A stretch of 38,500 bases of DNA from Phycisphaerales bacterium (GCA_028278245.1 JANQEQ010000089.1:1-38500), one strand, 5' to 3'; shown: positions 8,266 through 17,841, numbered from the stretch's first letter. Translations and numbers: made by a program. The notes: generated from the letters alone by a model not told the origin.

Positions 8266-9774
8266 TTACGAACCGGAACGGTGGCTGGATACTTTTCCTT
8301 CCTCATCGACTTGGAGTTGTCGAGCCTGGCGATCCCAGTCGAGATCACGCGCGCGGAAAATATATTTTCGGTGGCGATCCAGGCCTTTCATGATCGCTTC
8401 CTGTTCCTTGCGATCCAGACGGTTTTTTCGTCGCAATTCCTGCACTTCATCAAGGCTGCGTAATTTCAATGCAACGTGCTCAAGTCCAGGTGGAACTTGG
8501 ATGATCTCAATATCCGGCCGCGAGAGAATCGCAGAGTATGTTTCCAGCCAATGCTGTTTGATTACCAGAGCGGGGTGCTCACGGTACGTGTCAAGCAACG
8601 ATGCATAACGACGGGCATCGTTACCCAAAGTTGATTCAACTTCTGATTGATAACTTTTTGCGTATTGGATGATCTCAGAGACCAGACCACCTGCATCATC
8701 ACCTTCCAGGAAATTATTGATGCTGGTCAGCATCATCTCTTCGCGCTGCTGATCCTTAAGATCAACCGCTTCCTCATACTGTTCAATCAATGGCACAAGG
8801 GTAAGATATTCTTCTCCTGCGGTCTCGATCAGATCCTGATTTGCGCTATCCCGCGCACTTCCAATCGTGTTATTTGCGTTATCTCTGGCATCCTGGACTT
8901 CGCGATACACTTTGACAATGGCAAAAGGTGGCTGCGAGTCAGTAACATTAATATCGACAATACGAACACCACAATCCGATGCAAGGAGCGTCTCTTGAGC
9001 TTTGCGTTGGATGCGCTCAGCAATATCTGATGATAGATCGACCAATTCCTGTAGAGAGGAACGAGCGGCTACGTGAATTGCAGCATTCTCCAGTGCAAGC
9101 TGAACAAACCTGTCGGCCTGTTCGTCATTGACTTGTACCAGATAGTTCACAGCGTAGCTGATTTCATACTTTGCGGTAATCTGAAGATGTGCCATGTCAC
9201 CATCTTTTGTCACGACATAGCCATCACGACCCGGTACAAGTTCTTTGCCCGTACCCGCTCTATCTACGACCTGATCTTCAGTTTCCCCAGTGCGGACCCT
9301 GGGCCAGAACGTATCGTTGATGTTAATCGTTCGATTTTTAACATTAACGAGAACGAACTGACCGGCAGGATAAGGCCAGAGGCTGAATTTTGGTCCCTCG
9401 GTAAGTTCCATCTCACCCGCGTAAGGCGTGATCTTTCCCCATACAGTAAGCACACCACTCTGTTTATCCTCAACGGTCTTGAATCCGGAGGCAAGGAATA
9501 GTACCACCAGCACGAGAATAACGGCTTGCAGCACTCGGAAACTCAACCGAAGTGCATCTCCCAGCGACTGATTGGCGGGATCCATTGCATCGCGGAGTGC
9601 TACGGCGGTCCCCACGCGCGTTTCAATCTCAAACTCAGCTGAAGCAGCGCGGCGAGGTGATACGAAATCATCCTCATCATCAACCTGGACTCGATGCGAA
9701 AGTTGTGAAGGGTCATCAGGACGATTCCCGGTTGAACCGGAAGGATTCTGATCACCGGAATCTGGCGGCGTCAT
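8266..9774 (-). CDS. hflK: SPFH/band-7 domain protein, HflK-like
   Basis: 502 aa. A disordered acidic N-terminus (about 1-75) precedes one transmembrane helix (about 80-97). The band-7 domain follows (about 99-300), beginning FKTVEDKQSGVLTVWGK. The stretch near 270-285 (VRIVDINVTDSQPP) and the helical, charged region after it correspond to the end of the E. coli HflK SPFH domain and its coiled coil, including an HWLETYSAIL segment like the HflK 'RLYIETMEKVL'. HflK and HflC form a large periplasmic cage around the FtsH protease in E. coli. No ftsH lies in the window, and here the pair sits with an ABC exporter. It overlaps the HflC-like gene by 4 bp (ATGA). At 502 aa it is longer than E. coli HflK (419 aa), mainly through the N-terminal tail and an insertion in the coiled coil. 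The symbol reflects similarity, not proven orthology. Confidence 0.85.
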   Translation of the reverse strand: MTPPDSGDQNPSGSTGNRPDDPSQLSHRVQVDDEDDFVSPRRAASAEFEIETRVGTAVALRDAMDPANQSLGDALRLSFRVLQAVILVLVVLFLASGFKTVEDKQSGVLTVWGKITPYAGEMELTEGPKFSLWPYPAGQFVLVNVKNRTININDTFWPRVRTGETEDQVVDRAGTGKELVPGRDGYVVTKDGDMAHLQITAKYEISYAVNYLVQVNDEQADRFVQLALENAAIHVAARSSLQELVDLSSDIAERIQRKAQETLLASDCGVRIVDINVTDSQPPFAIVKVYREVQDARDNANNTIGSARDSANQDLIETAGEEYLTLVPLIEQYEEAVDLKDQQREEMMLTSINNFLEGDDAGGLVSEIIQYAKSYQSEVESTLGNDARRYASLLDTYREHPALVIKQHWLETYSAILSRPDIEIIQVPPGLEHVALKLRSLDEVQELRRKNRLDRKEQEAIMKGLDRHRKYIFRARDLDWDRQARQLQVDEEGKVSSHRSGS

Positions 9775-10742
9775 GATTCTTCCTCCTGAGACTGATTCGC
9801 AGGATCGTGCTGGAGTTTGTTAAGATCCTCATCCGGTTGGGGAATGAAACCCATATCAAGTGGAGCATCAAGATCCATCAGGTGGAACGGCTCTACTGTT
9901 GTGGGAAGTACAACTGTGGTATTCTGTGAAAGTGAAAGCTCCAGAGCATCCAGCCAGGTCAGAAAGATGGCCAGATCAGGTTCTTCACCCATCATTTCCA
10001 GGTAACGGGCAGCTTGAGCGTTTCCGGCTCGTCTAATGTCTGCTGCTCTCAAATTCGCAAAGGCAAGAATTTTTTCCTTCTTCGCCTTGGCATCAGATTC
10101 GATACTGACTGCTTCTGCGTTACCGCGTGTTCGCTCAGCTTCGGAGAGACCTCTGCGAGTTTCAGACATTCGTCCCATGACGGCAGTGGTTGTTTTGGCG
10201 GGCAATAACACACGGCTGATCCCGATCGTCACCGGCAACACCCCCTTATCCTGCACAGGTAACATCGCTATTCGGATATTCTCTTCCGCTTCACTTAGTT
10301 TGCTGTCTACACCGAGAAGATCATCGAACGAGAAGCGACTGGTCGAGTTCTTAACTTCGCTCCGGAATAAATCTTCAAGCGATTCTCCGGCATCAGCAAT
10401 GGTGCTGTAGTTATTGAAAAACTGCAACGGTCCCTGATCTGTTTCCGTATTGATTTTCCATAACATATATGCGCGCACCACTAATTGTAAATCATCAGCA
10501 GTCTGGATCTGCATTTCAGGAGTTTCCAGAAGCTGCAGGCGCGTGTCATACTTGGTGATCTTGTCAGCGAAGATAGGGAGCTTGAATTTAAGCCCCGGAT
10601 CAGTGACAACTGAATCTTCTCCTGTCCTGCCGAACGTCGTTTTGATGGCAACTTCGTGGAACGAAACGGTGTAGGTCATGCTGAATAACAACAGGACGGC
10701 AAGGAGTAACAGTCCGAAAACAATGGAAAGGAGTTTATTCAT
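9771..10742 (-). CDS. hflC: SPFH/band-7 domain protein, HflC-like
   Basis: 323 aa from the ATG at 10742. Twelve further codons are open upstream but lie inside the previous gene. The chosen ATG overlaps the previous stop by 8 bp (ATGAATAA). One N-terminal membrane helix (about 4-22) is followed by a band-7 domain starting YTVSFHEVAIKTTFG and PGLKFKLPIFADKITKYDTR, the classic HflC opening. A charged helical region follows (ETRRGLSEAERTRGNAEAVS, about 200-220), which is the coiled-coil stalk that packs HflK/C heterodimers. The domain is expected on the outer face of the cytoplasmic membrane. Its partners are probably the SPFH proteins encoded on either side. The tail is rich in Asp, Pro and Gln and poorly structured. 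Confidence 0.88.
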   Translation of the reverse strand: MNKLLSIVFGLLLLAVLLLFSMTYTVSFHEVAIKTTFGRTGEDSVVTDPGLKFKLPIFADKITKYDTRLQLLETPEMQIQTADDLQLVVRAYMLWKINTETDQGPLQFFNNYSTIADAGESLEDLFRSEVKNSTSRFSFDDLLGVDSKLSEAEENIRIAMLPVQDKGVLPVTIGISRVLLPAKTTTAVMGRMSETRRGLSEAERTRGNAEAVSIESDAKAKKEKILAFANLRAADIRRAGNAQAARYLEMMGEEPDLAIFLTWLDALELSLSQNTTVVLPTTVEPFHLMDLDAPLDMGFIPQPDEDLNKLQHDPANQSQEEES

Positions 10743-12933
10743 TGATCGGCTTCCCTTTTTCAGTGTTGATCGATTCACTGAAGTCCAACAGTGGATTCAG
10801 TTCGTGCAGATCAACATCCAGTCCGAGCCGGGATGGATCAATCCCGATGATGTACTTTCTTACGGTGGAAAGTGTGGTCATGTACACTTTCATTGTTTCA
10901 CGCTGACGGTAAACGTCCGGAGCAGCGTGGTATTTAACTAATTCACCCTGAACCCGACTGGCTTCCGTGGCTTTACTCATCAATTCGATCCAGCGGTTGG
11001 TTTCCGCTTCCTGAATGAGTTGAGCAGCCCATCCGCCGCCCTGGAACAACAGTCGTTCAATACGGGCAGCCTGTTCACGAGTATTTTGAATTGATTCCTC
11101 ATCAGTTTTGTTTCGCAGTTCATTGTAAATGTCGATCTCTGCGAGCAAGGGATCGATCAATGCTGGATCGCCGACGAGGTGAATGTAGGTATTGGTCGTG
11201 TTGCGTTGAGCTTCTTCATTCCGCTGCAACCGCGCCTGACGACTCATTGCCATTTCCTCAAACGTCGTGGCAGAACTGCTGTGAGGTCGGAGCATGGGAA
11301 TGTTGATTGCCACGACTTCCACCCCGGTTTGATGACGGTCGAGTTCCTCCTGAATAGCCAAATGCAATTGCGGGGCAATTTGGTCACGCTTGCGGGCAAT
11401 GACATCATCCAGAGTCATACGTGAAAACTGCTGCGTCACAACATTCAGCGCGATATCACGCAACGCCAGTTGTCGCATTGACAATCGCTGCCAACGCACA
11501 TCGGTATCAGGAACAAATTGGAGAAAATTTCTCAACCCGCCATTTTCACGGATCCGGTATTTCAACACGATCTCTGCATCGACCAGAGAGAAGTTTTCAC
11601 TCACCTGCTCGGTTTCACTCTCGGTTTGTACATCGATTGTCTCATCCGTCGAAGTGATGAGATCGGTGATTTCGGTTGGAGACTCGCTTGGTCGAGTCAG
11701 TGCAGTACCTTCATTGGAACTACGAACCAGAAACGGTTTGATATCTACATCCGTACGATGCTCGCCGGTCCAAAGATCAATCTCGGATTGCCCCCTATCC
11801 GGAGATAATCGACGGGCGGTGAGATGGACATCCTGTATTCGTGTCACTGGATAGACTTCAGCGGTTTCGATCGGCCAGGGCCATTTCCACATCACACCTG
11901 AAGCATGAACATCACCGATGATCTCGCCTCCCCTGAGTCTGACCGCTTGCTGATACGGCTCAACAATCACCATGGTGTTGAGGAGAATCAGCACGAGAAT
12001 CCCCAGTCCAATCAGCCAGAGGAAACTTCGCAGGAGAAGCTGGTATCCCCATGAACTGGTGATGTCGAAGCCGAACTGGTAGTTGATGGCATCATTGATG
12101 CTTCGAACGATGTTATCAGGCGCGGCAAAGAAACTCAGCAGCTTCGAATCAAAGGCGGGTCTTGGCACTTCGCCGGGGATTCTCGGTCGGTAGAGATTCA
12201 ACACGAAGTTGATAGCGATTTCCAAAGCCAACACACACATGAAAATGGGGATACCCCATGTGATCCCACGAATGACATCATCATTTTCGAAGAATCGGAA
12301 TCCGATCCCCACGGATACCGCCAGAAGCACGAGGGCATTCCCCACCATAGCCGCTGCCCCACCCCGAAGGTTCTGCCAGGCGGTTTGTTTTGCCATCCCC
12401 GCAATGAACCGAGAGAAGATGAAGCTCATCGCGGTGAATGCAAGGCAGATGGCCAAAGCCCACCCAATCTTCTCGGTATGTTGGAAATCAACAGTTATTT
12501 CCGCAGCCGAATCACTCAGCCGGTTAATTATTTTTAAATAATTGAGCATGCCCCAGGCCAGCCCCCCCAGCAGGGCTGCCATGAACAGACTGACCACGGG
12601 AATCATCCACTTGTGCATGAGGCGGAGCCGGCGGGCGGCAACGCGCAGTTCATCGTCACTGACATCAAAAACAGAACTACCCTCAGCGCGGGATGTACCG
12701 ATCTGATCTTCCTCCAGTGCCTCAAGTCGTTCCTGAGCATGCTGGTAGAAGATCACGATCAGGCTGACCCAGGCAAGGAGTCCAGTCAGGATGTAAAACG
12801 AGCTGAGCACAAGTGTTGTGTCTTTGCTCAGCATCCCGAAGATCAACAGGGCAATGCCTATTGCAGCATGTAACAGGAATCCGAATCCGGCTACGCGGGT
12901 GGCCCGTTGATAGGCGATATGATCAACTCTCAT
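10735..12933 (-). CDS. Polytopic membrane protein with C-terminal SPFH/band-7 domain
   Basis: 732 aa and the first gene of the operon. The N-terminal 330 residues carry about seven predicted transmembrane helices (about 14-34, 41-63, 109-131, 158-180, 193-213, 221-247, 303-325). The band-7 domain begins directly after the last one (VIVEPYQQAVRLRGGEIIG, about 322-340) and runs to about 600. Unlike HflK/HflC, it has two large membrane blocks before the SPFH domain and an insertion of about 70 residues rich in Thr, Ser and Glu (about 385-450). A helical C-terminal region follows. Together with the HflC- and HflK-like genes it suggests a three-component SPFH assembly in which this protein supplies the membrane platform. 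The function is inferred from architecture only. Confidence 0.8.
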   Translation of the reverse strand: MRVDHIAYQRATRVAGFGFLLHAAIGIALLIFGMLSKDTTLVLSSFYILTGLLAWVSLIVIFYQHAQERLEALEEDQIGTSRAEGSSVFDVSDDELRVAARRLRLMHKWMIPVVSLFMAALLGGLAWGMLNYLKIINRLSDSAAEITVDFQHTEKIGWALAICLAFTAMSFIFSRFIAGMAKQTAWQNLRGGAAAMVGNALVLLAVSVGIGFRFFENDDVIRGITWGIPIFMCVLALEIAINFVLNLYRPRIPGEVPRPAFDSKLLSFFAAPDNIVRSINDAINYQFGFDITSSWGYQLLLRSFLWLIGLGILVLILLNTMVIVEPYQQAVRLRGGEIIGDVHASGVMWKWPWPIETAEVYPVTRIQDVHLTARRLSPDRGQSEIDLWTGEHRTDVDIKPFLVRSSNEGTALTRPSESPTEITDLITSTDETIDVQTESETEQVSENFSLVDAEIVLKYRIRENGGLRNFLQFVPDTDVRWQRLSMRQLALRDIALNVVTQQFSRMTLDDVIARKRDQIAPQLHLAIQEELDRHQTGVEVVAINIPMLRPHSSSATTFEEMAMSRQARLQRNEEAQRNTTNTYIHLVGDPALIDPLLAEIDIYNELRNKTDEESIQNTREQAARIERLLFQGGGWAAQLIQEAETNRWIELMSKATEASRVQGELVKYHAAPDVYRQRETMKVYMTTLSTVRKYIIGIDPSRLGLDVDLHELNPLLDFSESINTEKGKPINE

Positions 12934-13020
12934 CTTCGGATCACGATCCTAAGGCCCAGGGCAAGAAATGGGTGTTCCCGCTGGAGCCTTACTGCGGTCC
13001 AGCTTCGCCTTTCCCCTTCA

Positions 13021-13057
13021 CCCGTCGAAAGTCGCTGGGCCCTGCGACTTCGATGGG
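13021..13057. promoter_or_regulatory. Strong imperfect hairpin between divergent genes
   Basis: Between the divergent SPFH operon (start 12933) and the permease gene (start 13181), the arms CCCGTCGAAAGTCGC (13021-13035) and GCGACTTCGATGGG (13044-13057) pair almost perfectly. They leave one G-T wobble, one bulged A and an 8-nt loop. There is no T-run after either side, so it does not look like an ordinary intrinsic terminator. It may be an operator or a leader structure in the mRNA of the permease gene. The remaining 247 bp of this gap should contain promoters in both directions, but I see no convincing -35/-10 pair. Confidence 0.45.
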
Positions 13058-13180
13058 AAAGTTTCGCGCGCATGCATAACGCGCCGAACCTTATTTGCTC
13101 CAATTACGTACCATGCCCGGGTCAAGGTTCAGACGAAGCACCGATTTTTCACAAATTCCTCTCTGAAAAATACTAAAACC

Positions 13181-14314
13181 ATGTTCGAGCAAACCCTCGC
13201 GATTATCCGTAACACATTTTTCGAGAGTATTCGCCAACCGATCATGCTGGTGATCCTGATCATTGCAACACTTGCCTTGATCATGAGCAATCCCCTGTCG
13301 ACATTCACGATGGCAGATGATCAGAAGATGTTGATAGACATCGGGTTAGCGACGATTTTCCTCTGTGGAGCTCTGCTCGCATCGTTCGTGGCAACCAATG
13401 TTCTGGGAAGGGAAATACACAATAAGACCGCTCTGACTGTGATTTCCAAACCGGTCGGGCGACCGCTGTTCATCGTGGGGAAATTTCTTGGCGTAGCCGG
13501 GGCAATGGTCATTGCAGCACTGTACATGACCTTCGTGTTTCTCCTGGTTGAGCAGCATCAGGTGCTGCAGACTGTCAAGGATCCATTGCATGTACCAGTG
13601 ATCGTGTTCGGCATCAGTGCGGGAATCCTCGGGCTGGCGGCAGGTGTCTGGTGCAATTATTTCTACGGCATGGTCTTTTCCAGCACCGTCATCGTCATAA
13701 CAACACCGCTGGCGGGCTTAGCCTATCTACTCAGTTTGCTCTTTACCCATGATTTTACCCCACAACCGATTACCTCCAGCGTCAGTCTCAGCATGTGGCT
13801 TGGCGTGGGATCCCTGCTGATTGCAATCCTCCTGCTGACTGCGATCGCCGTTGCTGCCTCCACACGTCTGGGGCAGGTCTTGACCCTGCTGGTCACACTG
13901 GGGATCTTCCTCGTTGGGATGCTTTCAGATCACTACATCGGCAGACCAATGCATTCGCTGGAGGATCGCTGGCTTGAGCAAGCCCGAGCAGACAATCTGA
14001 CCCAAATGGAAACGCGAGAATTTGTTATTGAGATCGAGAAGGGGCAGCCTGAAGTCCACACCCGCGAAGTGGAGACGTCTACCATCCCACTCTGGGATCT
14101 GGCTTCCACCGGAGAAAAGATCAATTACAGCCTGTTGCGGACGGCGTATGCAATTGTCCCGAACTTCCAGACCATGTTCCTCTCCGATGCTTTGACGCAA
14201 TATCACGTCATACCAGTTGGATATGTTGGGAAAACCGCACTTTACGGCGGGTGTCAGATGCTTCTGGCACTGGGCGTGGGTGTGATTCTCTTCCAACGAA
14301 GGGAAGTCGGTTAG
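13181..14314 (+). CDS. ABC-2 type transporter permease protein
   Basis: 377 aa from the ATG at 13181. Upstream codons in frame (from 12968) are open but Pro/Arg-rich and read through the hairpin region, so they are probably not translated. The protein starts MFEQTLAIIRNTFFESIRQP, the usual amphipathic coupling segment of ABC-2 permeases. It then has about seven or eight membrane helices (about 20-35, 53-73, 101-123, 135-155, 165-187, 205-226, 230-250, 352-371). A hydrophilic loop (about 251-315) sits before the last helix. The LGREIHNKTALTVISKPVGRPLFIVGK stretch (about 75-101, given by position) is the 'rEi..kT...l.skPv.R..fvlGK' signature of this family. No ATPase gene is adjacent on this strand. 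It may pair with the ATPase of the divergent operon or with one outside the window. Confidence 0.82.
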   Translation: MFEQTLAIIRNTFFESIRQPIMLVILIIATLALIMSNPLSTFTMADDQKMLIDIGLATIFLCGALLASFVATNVLGREIHNKTALTVISKPVGRPLFIVGKFLGVAGAMVIAALYMTFVFLLVEQHQVLQTVKDPLHVPVIVFGISAGILGLAAGVWCNYFYGMVFSSTVIVITTPLAGLAYLLSLLFTHDFTPQPITSSVSLSMWLGVGSLLIAILLLTAIAVAASTRLGQVLTLLVTLGIFLVGMLSDHYIGRPMHSLEDRWLEQARADNLTQMETREFVIEIEKGQPEVHTREVETSTIPLWDLASTGEKINYSLLRTAYAIVPNFQTMFLSDALTQYHVIPVGYVGKTALYGGCQMLLALGVGVILFQRREVG

Positions 14315-14368
14315 ACCCCACTACAATTGGGAAATACACTCCAGTGCATCTTCACTGAAGATCATGTA

Positions 14369-14395
14369 CCCGGATGATGACATCTATCATCCTGG
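14369..14395. terminator. Hairpin between permease gene and uvrA, possible terminator
   Basis: CCcGGATGAT (14369-14378), a 7-nt loop and ATCATCCtGG (14386-14395) form nine base pairs with one mismatch. TTATCTTCTTTC follows, a pyrimidine-rich but imperfect T-tract. A second, smaller 15-bp palindrome (ATCTTCA-C-TGAAGAT) lies just before it at 14348-14362. Either could end the permease transcript or act as an operator for uvrA, whose ATG is 31 bp downstream. I found no recognisable E. coli- or Bacillus-type LexA box. Confidence 0.4.
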
Positions 14396-14425
14396 TTATC
14401 TTCTTTCATCGTCGGCAATTACCAA

Positions 14426-17374
14426 ATGAGCACGCAAAAGTCCATCATGGTTCGAGGCGCTAGCGAGCATAACCTGCGTGCGATTGATGTTGATATCCCC
14501 CGTGATGAACTTGTCGTTATCACCGGCGTATCCGGATCGGGAAAGAGTTCGCTAGCCTTTGACACGATTTTCGCAGAAGGTCAGCGGAAATACATGGAAT
14601 CGCTCAGTGCGTATGCTCGGCAATTCCTGAATCAGATGCAGAAACCGAATATCGAATCGATTGACGGTTTACCACCCACGATTGCCATTCAACAGCGTAC
14701 GGGAGGGCACAATCCACGATCGACGGTAGCAACTACAACTGAAATCTACGACTATCTGCGCCTCCTCTTTGCACGCTGCGGTCGTCCAACATGCTGGCAT
14801 CAATCCGGGCGTAAGCAAGTCTGCGGCAAAGAGATATCCGCCAGTAACGCAACACAGATCGTCGATTCTCTCCTGACTAAAAAAAGTGACACTCGCATAC
14901 TGATCTGCGCCCCGGTCGTGCGCGGGAAAAAGGGATATCACAGGGAGGTCATCCAGGGACTGCAAAAGCAGGGTTTTATTCGAGCCCGCGTGAACGGTAA
15001 GGTCATTGATATCCGTGATGCTCTGAAAGAAGGCGGCGATAATCCACTCAACCTGGGAAGATACGAGCAGCACACGATCGAAGCGGTCGTCGATCGACTT
15101 GTCATCACGCCTGATATTCGTCAACGGTTGGCTGACTCGGTGGAAGTTGCCTTAAAACTGGGTGAGGGTGGATTGCTCGTACTCGTGGAACACAAGGGTG
15201 ATTGGCAGGAACATCATTTCAGCGAGAAACTCGCCTGTCCGGAACACCCCCACTGCAGCATTGACGTGTTGGAACCGCGTTTCTTTTCGTTCAACTCTCC
15301 GTACGGTGCGTGTCCAACATGTTCCGGGTTAGGAACGACTTATGAATTTGATGCTGACCTGATTGTCACAGAGCCGGATCGTTCCCTATCAGATGGAGCA
15401 ATTGCCCCTTGGCGCTTGGGGAGCCGCCGAACGCGCAGCATGTACCGCCGCATGCTCAAGAAATTCAGTAGTGATTTCGGTGTGGATTTATCATTGCCCT
15501 ACCGAAAACTACCTGCCAAAGCCAAACGGATCCTCATGTTTGGCACAAGTGAACGTGATGAGCAACAGGTCGGCGTACACTTTGAAGGCGTCATCGCAAC
15601 GCTCCAACGTCGATTGGACAACACCGAAAGTGAATTCGTCAGGCATTGGCTTTCAGCGTATCTAACCGAGTCGCCTTGCGAGACTTGTGGAGGAGCACGG
15701 CTCCGTCACGAAGCTCTGCACATTTACCTTCGATCAGGGAAACTCAATGTCAATATTGCTGATGTCACCGCAATGACAATTCAACAGGCAGTCGGATTCT
15801 TTGAAACGATTGATCTTACTACCGAACAGCACATGATCGCCGAGCCGATTCTTCGTGAAATCAACGCTCGCCTGGGATTCCTGTGTTCTGTAGGCCTGAA
15901 TTACCTCAATCTCAATCGTTCCAGCAGTACACTATCGGGTGGGGAAGCCCAACGGATTCGTCTGGCAACGCAGGTCGGTGCCGGCCTCGTGGGGGTGTGC
16001 TATGTACTCGATGAGCCGACCATTGGTCTGCATCAACGCGATAATGATCGTTTGATTAGCACGCTCCGCCATTTGAAAGAGATCGGTAATACGGTGCTGG
16101 TGGTCGAACATGACGAGGGCATGATCCGTGCTGCAGATCACATCGTCGATATTGGACCGGGGCCGGGCGTCCACGGAGGACAAGTCACCGCACAGGGTAA
16201 GTTAGAGGATATCTGTGCCACTCCGGACTCTCTCACCGGAGCATTCCTCTCTCATCAACAACAGATTGCACTGCCCCAACAGCGACGGAAATTGAATCCG
16301 ACTCAAGCAGTTGTGGTGAAGGGGGCGCGAGAAAATAACCTCAAATCCATTGATGTCAATTTCCCACTGGGCGGATTGATCTGCGTCACTGGTGTTTCAG
16401 GTTCGGGAAAATCCACTCTGGTTAATGAAATCCTGCTCAAAGCGACACGAAGATCGCTCCATCACGCCCGGTCACAGCCCGGAGCACATTCACGCGTCAA
16501 TGGGCTCAATCGTATAGATCGGGTGGTGGAAGTCGACCAGTCGCCAATCGGACGAACTCCTCGTTCCAATGCTGCCACGTACACCGGGATTTTCGATGAT
16601 ATCCGCAAGTTATTTACATTGACCAAGGAGGCAAAGATCCGTGGCTACAAGCCCGGCCGCTTCAGCTTCAATGTCAAAGGAGGACGGTGTGAAGCGTGCC
16701 AGGGTCAGGGTGTGAAAAAGATCGAAATGCACTTCCTGCCTGATGTGTTCGTCACCTGTGAAACCTGTCGCGGAAAACGCTACAACCAGGAAACACTGGA
16801 GATAACCTACCGGCATAAGACAATCTCCGACGTTCTGGATATGACGGTTGAGGAAGCATTGGATTTTTTCGACGCCCATCGTCGGACTTTCAGAATGCTG
16901 ACCTGTCTGCATGATGTTGGATTGAATTATCTCCACCTCGGTCAACCATCAACGACACTTTCAGGGGGTGAAGCACAACGGGTCAAGCTGGCCAGTGAAC
17001 TGGGACACAAATCTACCGGCCACAAGTTGTATATCCTCGACGAACCAACGACGGGACTACACTTTGCCGATGTACAAAGATTGCTTCAGGTATTCAACCG
17101 GTTGGCAGATCAGGGAAATACTCTAGTCGTCATCGAGCATAACCTCGATGTGATCAAATGTGCAGATTGGATCATTGATCTTGGACCCGAAGGCGGTGAT
17201 CGGGGTGGTACCGTGGTAGCGGAAGGAACGCCTAAATACATAACCTCGGTTCGCAAGAGTTTCACCGGGCAGTATCTCAAACCACTGCTCTCTGATGCAG
17301 AGAACAAGCAATTGCGCAAACCGAGAAAAAAACGCCCACGAACTGGAAAGAAATCACCCGCAGGAGTTATCTGA
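14426..17374 (+). CDS. uvrA: Excinuclease ABC subunit A
   Basis: Damage-recognition ATPase of nucleotide excision repair; it dimerises and loads UvrB onto lesions. 982 aa, slightly longer than E. coli UvrA (940). First ATPase: Walker [10 protein letters not shown] (34-42), signature LSGGEA (503-508), Walker B YVLDEP (526-531). Second: Walker [10 protein letters not shown] (656-664), LSGGEA (845-850), Walker B YILDEP (869-874). The C-terminal zinc module has C755, C758, C778 and C781, needed for DNA binding in known UvrA. The first zinc site reads C271-P-E-H274 and then C296/C299, with His where E. coli has Cys and an extra C277 nearby. The Lys/Arg-rich tail (about 960-978) is an addition. The start [18 protein letters not shown] fits the family. 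It overlaps the next gene by 1 bp (TGATG). Confidence 0.98.
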   Translation: MSTQKSIMVRGASEHNLRAIDVDIPRDELVVITGVSGSGKSSLAFDTIFAEGQRKYMESLSAYARQFLNQMQKPNIESIDGLPPTIAIQQRTGGHNPRSTVATTTEIYDYLRLLFARCGRPTCWHQSGRKQVCGKEISASNATQIVDSLLTKKSDTRILICAPVVRGKKGYHREVIQGLQKQGFIRARVNGKVIDIRDALKEGGDNPLNLGRYEQHTIEAVVDRLVITPDIRQRLADSVEVALKLGEGGLLVLVEHKGDWQEHHFSEKLACPEHPHCSIDVLEPRFFSFNSPYGACPTCSGLGTTYEFDADLIVTEPDRSLSDGAIAPWRLGSRRTRSMYRRMLKKFSSDFGVDLSLPYRKLPAKAKRILMFGTSERDEQQVGVHFEGVIATLQRRLDNTESEFVRHWLSAYLTESPCETCGGARLRHEALHIYLRSGKLNVNIADVTAMTIQQAVGFFETIDLTTEQHMIAEPILREINARLGFLCSVGLNYLNLNRSSSTLSGGEAQRIRLATQVGAGLVGVCYVLDEPTIGLHQRDNDRLISTLRHLKEIGNTVLVVEHDEGMIRAADHIVDIGPGPGVHGGQVTAQGKLEDICATPDSLTGAFLSHQQQIALPQQRRKLNPTQAVVVKGARENNLKSIDVNFPLGGLICVTGVSGSGKSTLVNEILLKATRRSLHHARSQPGAHSRVNGLNRIDRVVEVDQSPIGRTPRSNAATYTGIFDDIRKLFTLTKEAKIRGYKPGRFSFNVKGGRCEACQGQGVKKIEMHFLPDVFVTCETCRGKRYNQETLEITYRHKTISDVLDMTVEEALDFFDAHRRTFRMLTCLHDVGLNYLHLGQPSTTLSGGEAQRVKLASELGHKSTGHKLYILDEPTTGLHFADVQRLLQVFNRLADQGNTLVVIEHNLDVIKCADWIIDLGPEGGDRGGTVVAEGTPKYITSVRKSFTGQYLKPLLSDAENKQLRKPRKKRPRTGKKSPAGVI

Positions 17375-17805
17375 TGTGGGTAACCTGGCTGATCATAGGC
17401 GTCGTCATATTTGACCTGGCATTCACCTTTTTCCTGATCTGGGCGATCATGACCAATACCTGGAAACCTCTCATGAAAAAGTATCCCGCTCAGGAGCAGG
17501 GTGAAGATGCCGTGAGACGGAATTTTCAAAGTTTTAAATTCGGCATGATCAGCCTGGGTTGCAGCATCCATGTGGCTGCCGATGAATATCACCTTCACCT
17601 CACGCCTGCCAGCTTTTTCAGACGATTCGGTGCCGGGGCAATCAGTATTCCCTGGAACTCTTTTCAGGATTACAAACGCAAAAAGGGGAGTCGCTGGGCG
17701 GAGGTCAGGTTAGACAACACTCGGGTAGTCGGACCGGCCTGGTGTCTGGAATTGGTAGAACCCCCGGCTGATAATGAACCGCAACAGGGAGACACAGCCT
17801 ATTGA
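17374..17805 (+). CDS. Small membrane-anchored protein of unknown function
   Basis: 143 aa. One N-terminal transmembrane segment (about 4-27: WLIIGVVIFDLAFTFFLIWA) is followed by a soluble domain of about 115 residues with alternating hydrophobic strands (HLHLTPASFFRRFGAGAISI). A W-x-x-F-x-D-Y segment comes next, and the protein ends in a Pro/Gln-rich tail. The strand pattern, with a basic 'KRKKGSRW' turn, is reminiscent of small PH-like membrane domains, but this is only an impression. Its ATG shares one base with the uvrA stop (TGATG), so it is translationally coupled to uvrA. The two functions need not be linked. I do not recognise the family. Confidence 0.7.
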   Translation: MWVTWLIIGVVIFDLAFTFFLIWAIMTNTWKPLMKKYPAQEQGEDAVRRNFQSFKFGMISLGCSIHVAADEYHLHLTPASFFRRFGAGAISIPWNSFQDYKRKKGSRWAEVRLDNTRVVGPAWCLELVEPPADNEPQQGDTAY

Positions 17806-17841
17806 AGGACTGATTCTTCACTATGCAAGAAAAGCCAGGAT

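Noticed and set aside
12968-13180. 71-codon N-terminal extension of the second ABC-2 permease
   Set aside because: Pro/Arg-rich translation that reads through a strong hairpin; the family normally starts at the MFEQTLAIIRNTF-type segment.
14348-14362. 15-bp palindrome upstream of uvrA considered as an SOS (LexA) box
   Set aside because: Matches neither the E. coli CTGT-N8-ACAG nor the Gram-positive GAAC-N4-GTTC consensus; kept only as a structural note.
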